Source: Paenibacillus polysaccharolyticus (lineage in GTDB: Bacteria; Bacillota; Bacilli; Paenibacillales; Paenibacillaceae). From it: 55,896 bases of DNA. A model generated the notes under the pieces. That model was not told where the DNA came from and ran no database searches. It worked only from the letters and a program-made list of their open reading frames with translations. Shown here piece by piece: positions 1 to 6,583 of the stretch (its first letter is position 1; each line of letters starts with the position of its first letter). The stretch is taken from NCBI RefSeq assembly GCF_900102085.1, contig NZ_FMVM01000029.1, forward strand, positions 1 to 55,896, given 5' to 3'. The position numbers and the translations under genes were made by a program.

Positions 1-303
1 CCTCAGTTTATAAGCAAGGCTTTCTATGCTTTTTGTGAAGAAACCGGCTTGGAGCATGAACGGACGCCCATTCGAACTCCCAATAAGAATGCCTTTATTG
101 AATCATTTCATAGTGTTCTGGAACGAGAATGTTACCAGCGACATTGCTTTGAAAGCTATGAAGAAGCCTTTTCCGAAGTGGATCGATACATCCGTTACTA
201 CAATAAAGACCGCATTCACGGCAGCCTGTACGATTGGTCGCCGACAGATTACCTGCGCCTGGTCAACGATGGAATCATAGAGCCCAAATCCATTGCATTA
301 TGA
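1..303 (+). CDS. IS3-family transposase OrfB, C-terminal part (cut by window edge)
   Basis: The reading frame is open from base 1 and ends with TGA at 301-303. It encodes the end of a DDE (rve-type) integrase domain. The stretch TPNKNAFIESFHSVLERE contains the final catalytic glutamate, and the following YIRYYNKDRIHGSLYDWSP is the typical IS3/IS150-like OrfB tail. The protein catalyses cut-and-circularise transposition of the element. The N-terminal part lies outside the window, so intactness cannot be judged. Confidence 0.9.
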   Translation, partial: PQFISKAFYAFCEETGLEHERTPIRTPNKNAFIESFHSVLERECYQRHCFESYEEAFSEVDRYIRYYNKDRIHGSLYDWSPTDYLRLVNDGIIEPKSIAL

Positions 304-337
304 TGCGTTAATCTGAGAAAAAGCTAGCTTGTGTCCA
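1..337 (+). mobile_element. IS3-family insertion sequence, right end only
   Basis: The window opens inside an IS3-type element. It holds the last 100 codons of the transposase and a short tail ending near 337 with GTGTCCA. Read inward this gives TGGACAC, the same seven bases that begin the element at the other edge of the window (55519). The terminal match is short, so the exact end is inferred. Base 338 onward is non-IS sequence carrying a gene relic. Confidence 0.75.
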
Positions 338-352
338 ATATTAAGGGGTTGA

Positions 353-517
353 ACCGAAACGATTCCTTATATGATCATAGGGGCATACTTTGCTGTGATA
401 TACCTCGTATTTAAAAATATATGGTCAAATATAATCGTACACTGGATTTTTAATTCTATAAACTCAATTGTTCCAGCTATAACTATAGTTGTCATGAAGC
501 TAATAGGAGCCGTTTGA
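353..517 (+). pseudogene. C-terminal relic of a CPBP (CAAX-protease-like) membrane protein
   Basis: An open stretch read from about 353 to the TGA at 515-517 gives a hydrophobic sequence with GAYFAVIYLVFKNIW followed by NIIVHWIFNS. This resembles the last conserved block of CPBP intramembrane metalloproteases, where a His and an Asn follow a membrane segment after a K-N-L/I-W turn. An in-frame stop at 350-352 and the IS end at about 337 remove everything upstream, so only a tail of the gene is left. It was probably truncated by the neighbouring IS insertion. The family call rests on motif resemblance only. Confidence 0.45.
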
Positions 518-598
518 ATGTTCCTGCCAAGCAAAGATGACATCGGTACTATTTTTTTCTTAGGGTTCTTTTATTTTCATTGAATGAGGAGACCCAAT

Positions 599-805
599 AT
601 GGATTACATTATTCTAGCCGGCATTGTGGTTGCGGCGATTGGCTTGTTATTATTAATCGTAACAACCAAATATACAGGAGGACCGAATTGGGGGTATCCT
701 TATCGAACTACCAACAAAGCATTATCTGCTTTAGGGTGGTTATTTTTAATTATTGGCTTAGTAATTATCGTTTTTAAAGCAAAACTCAATGGACAATTGG
801 ATTAA
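599..805 (+). CDS. Small two-helix membrane protein of unknown function
   Basis: A 68-residue protein, started at the ATG at 599 because GAGGAG sits at the right distance upstream. An in-frame ATG at 584 has no ribosome site. Residues 3-23 and about 44-61 form two hydrophobic helices joined by a short polar loop with GGPNWGYPYR. I do not recognise a family. It stands alone between the IS-truncated relic and the ABC-F leader region, so its context says nothing about function. It may be a real small integral membrane protein of the cytoplasmic membrane. Confidence 0.6.
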   Translation: MDYIILAGIVVAAIGLLLLIVTTKYTGGPNWGYPYRTTNKALSALGWLFLIIGLVIIVFKAKLNGQLD

Positions 806-1117
806 ATGATCATGTTCAAACCGCAGTTGTGAGAAACAAACATATTCCATTGAAGTCGCAACAGATTACTGGAACCAAATGCTGCTTCAGGTTGACGCTG
901 GAAGAACCTCATGGTATTATTCAATTCAATAAAAGAAGAGGAGGCTCGTTCCTATGATTCATTCCATACGGCTTCGATAAGCAGGTCAAAAAAAGCGGAT
1001 TTTACCAAAATCGTGGGCTTTTTTGATTTGCTTATTTTACGTATGGAAAGACATAGGTTTCGAATGGGGTAGTTTATTTGTGCTATGCTGATTCGAAGTG
1101 TCTTCTATACGTGAAGT
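806..1117 (+). other. Gene-poor stretch with a possible gene relic
   Basis: An open frame without a start codon (about 778-957) ends at TGA 955-957 and has coding-like composition (for example ITGTKCCFRLTLEEP), but I recognise no family. An 8-codon ORF (954-980) with a GAGGAGG site 8 bases upstream is followed directly by a terminator hairpin. Nothing else is supported here. The stretch looks like decayed sequence near the IS. Confidence 0.3.
987..1026 (+). terminator. Intrinsic terminator
   Basis: An A-rich left arm ending AAAAAAGC pairs with GCTTTTTTG, with inner pairing of GATTTT to AAAATC across ACC. The T run is part of the 3' arm, so it may work in both directions. It separates the left-edge debris from the ABC-F leader. 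Confidence 0.6.
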
Positions 1118-1160
1118 AATGCAGATTTGAGTCCACAGTGGACTCAAATCTGCATTTTTT
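1118..1160 (+). terminator. Near-perfect terminator-like palindrome upstream of ABC-F leader
   Basis: AATGCAGATTTGAGTCCAC (1118-1136) is the exact reverse complement of 1138-1156, leaving one central base, and a run of six T follows (1155-1160). This is a very strong intrinsic terminator or attenuator shape. It lies 43 bases before the leader peptide and about 90 bases after another terminator. If transcription starts between the two hairpins, it would act as an attenuator for the ABC-F gene. If not, it insulates that gene. Confidence 0.75.
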
Positions 1161-1202
1161 ATTACATCCAAAATGCTTGACATAGAAAGGAGGGAAGACC
1201 TC

Positions 1203-1235
1203 ATGAGATATATGCATTGGTATTTCTTTATATAA
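1203..1235 (+). CDS. Leader peptide of the ABC-F gene (10 codons)
   Basis: An ATG at 1203 follows AAAGGAGGG by 8 bases and opens a ten-codon ORF, MRYMHWYFFI, closed by TAA at 1233-1235. Short leader ORFs of this sort precede erm, cat and ABC-F resistance genes, where drug-induced ribosome stalling on the leader opens a downstream hairpin. Here the stop codon sits 5 bases before the arm of a hairpin that covers the ABC-F ribosome site, so a ribosome held on the leader would disrupt it. The peptide is rich in aromatic residues. That it stalls, and on which drug, is inference. Confidence 0.75.
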   Translation: MRYMHWYFFI

Positions 1236-1236
1236 T

Positions 1237-1295
1237 CCCCCTTCATAAATCGCAGGTCATCCTGCGAACGTGTAAACTGCGATTTTTGAAGGAGG
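1237..1295 (+). promoter_or_regulatory. Translation-attenuation hairpin sequestering the ABC-F ribosome site
   Basis: Bases 1240-1255 pair with 1277-1292 over 16 positions with one mismatch. CCC at 1237-1239 can extend the pairing across the GGAGG at 1291-1295, which is the ribosome site of the gene at 1301. A competing hairpin exists: TCGCAGG (1250-1256) with CCTGCGA (1261-1267), which uses the same left-arm bases and would leave the ribosome site free. Two mutually exclusive folds directly after a leader ORF is the classic attenuator layout. The 3' arm contains five T, so some transcriptional termination is also possible. Confidence 0.75.
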
Positions 1296-1300
1296 AACCC

Positions 1301-2767
1301 ATGATGAGTATATTAATTAAAGCAAAAGAGATTGTTGTGGAATATGCGGGCCGTGAGGTATTCAATATTGAACATTTGGAGCTTTATGAATATGACCGGA
1401 TCGGCTTGGTTGGCGCCAATGGGGCGGGCAAGAGCACATTGTTAAAAGTGTTACTGGGTGAGATTCCCGAATCTTATGGGAAAGTTGTGAGGAACGGTAG
1501 TTTTTCTTATATCCCGCAGATGGAGCAGGGCGGGGCTCAGAGCGATGTGGATTATGCATTAGCGGGTAAGCTTGGAATAGACCGCTTAGATGCTGAGCAG
1601 ATGAGTGGCGGACAGGAAACAAGACTGAAAATTGCTCAGGCTTTGTCCAGTTCAGTGCACGGCATTTTTGCAGATGAACCCACGAGCCATCTCGATTCGG
1701 AAGGAATCCATTTCTTGATCCATCAGCTCTCTTTTTATACGGGAGCGTTGCTGGTTATCAGTCATGATCGGGAATTTCTTGATCAAGTGGTTGATAAAAT
1801 TTGGGAACTGAAGGATGGGAAGATTACGGAGTATTGGGGTGGATATTCCGATTATTTGGCTCAGAAGAATGAAAACCAGAAAAAGCAGGAAATCCAGTAT
1901 CAGCAATATGTGAAAGAACGAGAACGACTGGAAAAAGCGATAACTGAAAAAAGGAATCAGGCTCGGAAAGTCGATCAGAAAGAGAAAGGGACTGCAAGGA
2001 AAAATAGCTCTGATCACGGTGGCAGACTTGCTCATCAGAAATCTGTGGGGAGTAAACAAAAGAAACTTCATCAAGCCGCCAAAAATATGGAACAGCGCAT
2101 TGAAGCGTTAGGGGATGTCCAAGCACCGGAGTTGAATCGTACGATTCACTTTCGTCAGAGTCATGCGTTAGAACTTCACAATCCATTTCCGATTATAGGC
2201 AATGAGATGAACAAAGTACTTGGTGAGACTGTCATTTTGGAGAACGCGTCTTTTCAATTCCCTCTTGGGGGTAAGATTGCGCTGACAGGTGCGAACGGTT
2301 CAGGGAAAACAACGTTGCTTAACATGATCTTGAACCGTGAACAGGGCATCATCATATCGCCTAAGGCAGAGATCGGTTATATTGCACAACAAGCATACAC
2401 ACTTAACCACCATCAGGCCGTCATCGAATTCATACAGGAGAACTGTGACTATCAAGTGCCGGAGATTCGAGCTGTATTAGCATCTCTAGGGTTTTCTCCG
2501 CATGATGTGCGCAAGCGGTTGGCGGTATTAAGTGGCGGCGAGATGATGAAGTTGCAGCTGGCGAAGTTGTTGCTTGGCCGATACAATATTTTGATTATGG
2601 ATGAGCCGAGTAATTTTCTTGATCTTCCTGCAATGGAGGCGCTAGAGCATTTAATGAAAAGTTATGCAGGCACAATTATTTTCATCTCACATGATGCACG
2701 TTTGGTCGAGAATGTCGCCGATCAGGTATATGCTATAGAGAATAAACAAATCGTTCGAACCAGGTAA
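1301..2767 (+). CDS. ABC-F ATPase, antibiotic-resistance (Vga/Msr/Vml-like) ribosome protection type
   Basis: A 488-residue soluble protein with two ABC ATPase domains and no membrane segments. Domain 1 has Walker A GANGAGKST (38-46), signature SGGQE, and Walker B ending FADEPTSHLD. Domain 2 has GANGSGKTT (about 330-338), LSGGE, and LIMDEPSNFLD. Between them is a charged coiled linker, as in the Vga/Lsa/Msr/VmlR group that enters the ribosomal E site and displaces lincosamides, streptogramin A or pleuromutilins. Length and linker fit that antibiotic-resistance subset better than housekeeping EttA/Uup proteins. Start at 1301 is set by GGAGG 5 bases upstream; an ATG at 1304 is also possible. 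Expression is probably induced through the leader ORF and hairpin just upstream. The drug range cannot be read from sequence. Confidence 0.85.
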   Translation: MMSILIKAKEIVVEYAGREVFNIEHLELYEYDRIGLVGANGAGKSTLLKVLLGEIPESYGKVVRNGSFSYIPQMEQGGAQSDVDYALAGKLGIDRLDAEQMSGGQETRLKIAQALSSSVHGIFADEPTSHLDSEGIHFLIHQLSFYTGALLVISHDREFLDQVVDKIWELKDGKITEYWGGYSDYLAQKNENQKKQEIQYQQYVKERERLEKAITEKRNQARKVDQKEKGTARKNSSDHGGRLAHQKSVGSKQKKLHQAAKNMEQRIEALGDVQAPELNRTIHFRQSHALELHNPFPIIGNEMNKVLGETVILENASFQFPLGGKIALTGANGSGKTTLLNMILNREQGIIISPKAEIGYIAQQAYTLNHHQAVIEFIQENCDYQVPEIRAVLASLGFSPHDVRKRLAVLSGGEMMKLQLAKLLLGRYNILIMDEPSNFLDLPAMEALEHLMKSYAGTIIFISHDARLVENVADQVYAIENKQIVRTR

Positions 2768-2892
2768 TTAGACGATGATGATGTTACTTGCATAAAGTAG
2801 ATTTAGATTCCGCCGAACAAAGCCTATTCTTCATCATACGAGATGGATTAATTTAGGTTTCATCGTTTTTGTTAATCTGGAAAATGATGAAA

Positions 2893-2933
2893 GGACGCTA
2901 CCGATTGAACCATCGGGCGTCCTTATTTTTTTG
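2893..2933 (+). terminator. Intrinsic terminator after the ABC-F gene
   Basis: GGACGC (2893-2898) pairs with GCGTCC (2917-2922) and CCGAT with ATCGG inside. A T-rich tract follows. It closes the ABC-F transcription unit. Confidence 0.8.
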
Positions 2934-3004
2934 AAACCAGTTATCCATTCCGTCCGTTTAATAGATTACACCAAAAATTAAAACAAGGCTGGGGAGGAAT
3001 GAAG

Positions 3005-3532
3005 ATGCATAATATCCTAAGACGAGGCAGACAAATATGCCGTACGCCAATCTTGAAAGTAGGTCTGATTCTGGCTTTGACTGCGCCAGTTATTCTTGTT
3101 CTGCCTACAGAATCGTCCGCAGTTGCAAGTCCGATCATCAGCGTGCCGTCGGGAGCGCGAACTGCTCCGCCGCCACTCGAACCTCAGGAGTATTTCCTCC
3201 AATCAAGGGCTGCCAAACCCGTACATATCTATCAGGCGACTTGTACATTAACACGCGGAGACGGACTTCATGCCATCGTAAAAACAGCGACTAGAACATT
3301 CAAAGACATGAAAACCTTGTCTGTGAATTATCGATTGGAGCGCTGGACAGGAACAGCTTGGGTAACGTTCGCAGGCAGCTCCTCAACACAGACCCAAACG
3401 AATCTTCTTCGATCCAATTCGGATTGGGAGGTCACATCCGGTTATTATTATCGTGTCACTAGTGTTCATACTGCTCATGATGGGATGACATCGGATCAGT
3501 CTACACATACATCACCTAGTGTATTGTTTTAA
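3005..3532 (+). CDS. Secreted protein of unknown function
   Basis: A 175-residue protein with a basic N-terminus (RRGRQICR), a hydrophobic core of about 20 residues and small residues near ESSAVASP, consistent with a Sec signal peptide. The mature part is Thr/Ser-rich and has a pattern suggesting a beta-sheet domain (YRLERWTGTAWVTFAGSS, SGYYYRVTSVHTAHDG). Small secreted proteins with this kind of pattern occur in Paenibacillus and Bacillus, but I cannot name the family. The ATG at 3005 is preferred because GGGGAGG lies 7 bases upstream; an ATG at 2999 is too close to it. It converges with the anti-sigma gene with a single base between the stop codons. Confidence 0.75.
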   Translation: MHNILRRGRQICRTPILKVGLILALTAPVILVLPTESSAVASPIISVPSGARTAPPPLEPQEYFLQSRAAKPVHIYQATCTLTRGDGLHAIVKTATRTFKDMKTLSVNYRLERWTGTAWVTFAGSSSTQTQTNLLRSNSDWEVTSGYYYRVTSVHTAHDGMTSDQSTHTSPSVLF

Positions 3533-3533
3533 T

Positions 3534-4484
3534 TTATTTTGATTTGGCAGGAGAATTTTGCTCCAGAAAATCGTTGGCGATTGCAATCATCTCCTCTTCA
3601 GTCACGGTTCCAAACAGACTCATACTTAGAGAACCTGTCATCCACTGAATAGAATTGAAGGGTGGTCCCACATACATGAGTGCTTCACTATCATCTGCAA
3701 GTTTCACAACAGTGCTTTTCTGCAGTGATGTTTTCTCAAGAGACTGCCCTGGCTTAACGTATTCATAATCGAACTGGATAAGCTCGTCTGTATCACTTTT
3801 ACCCTGGATGGAGTATTTCACCCTCATCATATCGGACTCGTAATAGTTGTCAGGATTGACGGGATTCTCTGTATCCAGTACGAGTTCATATTTTATCTTG
3901 TCAAAACGGGCAGGAATGGCTTTGGATATAATAAATTCACCGATAAATCCATCACGAGCGATCTTTTCCGTAACCGCAACGGGGCGGAAAACATGTTTGT
4001 TGAGTTCAAAGGCAGGAATGTCTTCCGCTTCATCATGGATAATTGTGCTCGATTCAAGGTCAGGTGGTGGCGGTGTTTTGGCAGTTGAGGGATCGGGACT
4101 CAGATTTACAGACTTATCCTCAACCATGATCGATTTCATGCCATTACTCCAATCCTTGATCGATTGAACAATAGGAGATACGGCTTGTGTTCCCGAGGGC
4201 AGACTGAAAATAACGGCTCCAATGGTCACAGAAGCTGCCACGATGCCCGATAGCTTGAAGGTGCGTATTTTACGTTTACGTGCGCCAATTCTTTCGATCT
4301 CCTTATGTACCTTTTGCCAGGAATGCTGCATGGATTCTGTACGGGAGGCGGAAGGGGTAGAGGTGGCTTGTTGGAAAGCTTCATCAAATGCCTGCTCAAA
4401 CGCTGCATCAAAGTATTCATCTTCAAGACCTGAATCGAATTGATGTTCAAGCTTATCTAGCTTGCCTTTGCTCAATGCTTCCAC
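3534..4484 (-). CDS. Probable membrane anti-sigma factor partner of the adjacent ECF sigma (DUF4179-like)
   Basis: About 316 residues with one membrane segment (roughly 80-100, LSGIVAASVTIGAVIFSL). The N-terminal part is acidic and cytoplasmic (LEDEYFDAAFEQAFDEAF) and the C-terminal part is extracytoplasmic. Single-pass proteins encoded directly after an ECF sigma gene usually bind and inhibit that sigma until an envelope signal arrives. The reading frame overlaps the sigma gene. I chose GTG at 4484 because AAGGA lies 5 bases upstream; ATG at 4520 would lengthen the overlap. No zinc-binding anti-sigma motif is visible, so the DUF4179-like assignment is tentative. The gene ends head-to-head with the secreted protein at 3532. 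Confidence 0.7.
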   Translation of the reverse strand: MEALSKGKLDKLEHQFDSGLEDEYFDAAFEQAFDEAFQQATSTPSASRTESMQHSWQKVHKEIERIGARKRKIRTFKLSGIVAASVTIGAVIFSLPSGTQAVSPIVQSIKDWSNGMKSIMVEDKSVNLSPDPSTAKTPPPPDLESSTIIHDEAEDIPAFELNKHVFRPVAVTEKIARDGFIGEFIISKAIPARFDKIKYELVLDTENPVNPDNYYESDMMRVKYSIQGKSDTDELIQFDYEYVKPGQSLEKTSLQKSTVVKLADDSEALMYVGPPFNSIQWMTGSLSMSLFGTVTEEEMIAIANDFLEQNSPAKSK

Positions 4485-5043
4485 CCCATTCCTTATGTAA
4501 TTTCTTCTTGATACTGCCACGTGCCCGGAATAATCGCTGTTTCACAATGTCTTCTGTGGTGCTCAATAATTCAGCAATTTCCCGATAAGAAAAGCCTTCT
4601 TTCCACCGTAACTCAACGAGAACGCGGTATTCCGGCTTCAGCTGAGAAAGGTAACGCTCGATGGATTCTTGCATCATCTGAGTCTCAACTATGTTTTCCA
4701 CCGAAACAGCGGTTTGATTCATCGTCTCTATATCTATAAAAACACTGTCCGTGTCCAGTTGGTTACGGTTATTTTTATTTTTTCTCAAATAATTTATTGC
4801 GGTATTCCGGGTGACTACTTTGAGCCAGGCTTTAAGTTTAACCTCGTCTTCGAAGAGGGGTTTGTTTTTAATGATTTTAATAAATGCTTCCTGAATAATA
4901 TCTTCTGCCGCTGTACGTTCCTTAATGATATATACGATTAATCCATACACCATATTGTAGTATTCATAATAGACCTCTTCCTGAAGTACAGGTCCTAATT
5001 GATGAAAATCGGATGCGAGTAAAAGCTGGAGCCGATTGGCCAT
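4453..5043 (-). CDS. ECF-type RNA polymerase sigma factor
   Basis: A 196-residue sigma-70 family protein. Region 2 includes YNMVYGLIVYIIKERTAAEDIIQEAF and a following LKAWLKVVTRNTAINYLRK. Region 4 is the C-terminal helix-turn-helix FSYREIAELLSTTEDIVKQRLFRAR. Region 3 is absent, as expected for group IV sigma factors. The ATG at 5043 has AAAGGAG 6 bases upstream; a TTG further up has no ribosome site. The stop overlaps the start of the likely anti-sigma gene, so the two are translationally coupled. Upstream, on the same strand, TTGTAA and TAAAAT about 18 bases apart could be a promoter. Targets are unknown. Confidence 0.88.
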   Translation of the reverse strand: MANRLQLLLASDFHQLGPVLQEEVYYEYYNMVYGLIVYIIKERTAAEDIIQEAFIKIIKNKPLFEDEVKLKAWLKVVTRNTAINYLRKNKNNRNQLDTDSVFIDIETMNQTAVSVENIVETQMMQESIERYLSQLKPEYRVLVELRWKEGFSYREIAELLSTTEDIVKQRLFRARGSIKKKLHKEWGGSIEQRQAR

Positions 5044-5263
5044 GGTGTTCTCCTTTCTGGTCAACAGTCCACAAACATTGGTATCATTACATTTTACAAC
5101 AGATTATGGAAACGTTACAATGTCCGATAGACCTGTTTACAGTCCTGAAAAGAGGGAGTTCCGACCCTGTTTGATGTTTGCTGAAAAAGAAAAAACAGAC
5201 GATCTTGCAAACCATGGAATCCATGGCAGCAAAATTGCCTGTTCAATATAAATTAAAGTTTTT

Positions 5264-6496
5264 TTAAAACGCCCAGTTTCCTTTCAGGAAAATCGGTTCA
5301 CGGTCTCCACTCGTTGTAATCCCATAGATGTCTGTCTCTGGTGACCCCATCATAAAATCAACATGAGTGATGCTGGAGTTCATACCGCGTTCCGCAAGCT
5401 CTTCGGGAGACATCGTTTTGCCTCCTTCGATATTGGAAGCGTACGAACTGCCAATCGCAAGATGGCAAGATGCGTTCTCATCATACAGCGTTGTATAATA
5501 CAGAATGCCGCTTTCTGAGATTGGAGAGTGGAAAGGTACAAGCGCAACTTCGCCAAGATAATGAGAACCTTCATCCATGGAGATGAGGCGTTCCAACGTT
5601 TCCTGACCTTCCTCTGCATGAAAGTCCACAATCCGTCCCTTCTCAAATGTGAGGGTAAACCGATCGATAATGCTACCGCCGTAACTTAGCGGTTTGGTAC
5701 TCGCCACTGTGCCGTTCACACCGTATTTCGCTGGAGCGGTGTACACTTCTTCCGTAGGAATATTGGCTACAAAAGGGGTTCCTTGTGCGTTTACGCTACC
5801 AGCCTGCGCCCAAATATGTCCTTCAGGGAGCTCGATCGTAAGATCTGTGCCCGGGGAGATGTAATGCAGTGCATGGTACTTCTTGTTATTGAGTGCCACG
5901 GCTCGTGACTCCAGGCGTTCGATATGTTGTGCCCATGCAGCGATTGGATCTTCAACGTCCGCGCGTACAGCGGAAAAGATCGCATCCCAGAGCTGATTCA
6001 TCTGTTCTGCTTGTGGGAGATCAGGGAATACCTTGGCCGCCCAATCCGGTGAAGGGCAAGCAATGCCCGTCCAGCTCATTTTATCAGCTTGCAGATACTG
6101 ACGATACTTAGCCATCGCCTGACCAAAGGAGCGCTGGTTCGCCGAGATTCTAGCCGGATTAATGCCTTTCATCAGATCAGGGCTGGAAGATAAAATCGTC
6201 AGAAAAACGGCATTATTCTCTGCGAGTTCCTCCATCTCTGCCGCATGCCACTTGGGAAGTTCATCGAAGGACTCCTCAGGAGCCATTTCAAAGCGAAGGC
6301 GGTTGACCTTTTCATCGGAGTATTTCACAATAACTTGTTTGGCCCCGGCTTCATATCCTTTACGTACCAGTAGTTGCACAAGTGGTGCTGCATCAATCAT
6401 GGTATTGATGACAAAAATTTGTCCCGGTTGCACGTTTGCCCCAACTTTGACAGCGAGTGCAGCGTATCGATCCAGCTTTTGTTCAAAACTTAACAT
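5264..6496 (-). CDS. M29-family aminopeptidase (AmpS/PepS type), copy 1
   Basis: A 410-residue cytosolic metallo-aminopeptidase that removes N-terminal residues from peptides. The M29 metal-site residues described for the Thermus enzymes are visible in order: Glu in PTEEVYTAP, Glu in YLGEVALVP, His and Tyr eight positions apart in HLAIGSSY, and His-x-Asp in HVDFMMGSP. The ATG at 6496 follows TTGGAGGG and gives exactly the length of the neighbouring paralogue; ATG at 6541 would add 15 residues without a ribosome site. It lies 87 bases downstream of a close paralogue on the same strand, so the two are probably co-transcribed and arose by tandem duplication. Confidence 0.92.
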   Translation of the reverse strand: MLSFEQKLDRYAALAVKVGANVQPGQIFVINTMIDAAPLVQLLVRKGYEAGAKQVIVKYSDEKVNRLRFEMAPEESFDELPKWHAAEMEELAENNAVFLTILSSSPDLMKGINPARISANQRSFGQAMAKYRQYLQADKMSWTGIACPSPDWAAKVFPDLPQAEQMNQLWDAIFSAVRADVEDPIAAWAQHIERLESRAVALNNKKYHALHYISPGTDLTIELPEGHIWAQAGSVNAQGTPFVANIPTEEVYTAPAKYGVNGTVASTKPLSYGGSIIDRFTLTFEKGRIVDFHAEEGQETLERLISMDEGSHYLGEVALVPFHSPISESGILYYTTLYDENASCHLAIGSSYASNIEGGKTMSPEELAERGMNSSITHVDFMMGSPETDIYGITTSGDREPIFLKGNWAF

Positions 6497-6583
6497 CGAA
6501 TATCCCTCCAACATCCTTAAATATGAGTACAATTCAGACATAGGAAAAGAGAGGAGAAATCTCCTCTCTATGTGTGGAGCTAA

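Noticed and set aside
954..980. Eight-codon ORF with GAGGAGG, followed by a terminator, as another leader peptide
   Set aside because: No gene follows the terminator directly and no alternative pairing is visible; probably part of decayed sequence.
1177..1182. TTGACA as -35 box of the ABC-F gene
   Set aside because: A -10 seventeen bases downstream would fall on the leader start codon, with no TATAAT-like match, and the transcript would lack the leader ribosome site.
1217..1300. Upstream in-frame TTG start for the ABC-F protein
   Set aside because: It would add 28 residues that overlap the leader ORF and the hairpin, has no ribosome site, and the ATG at 1301 has GGAGG at good spacing.
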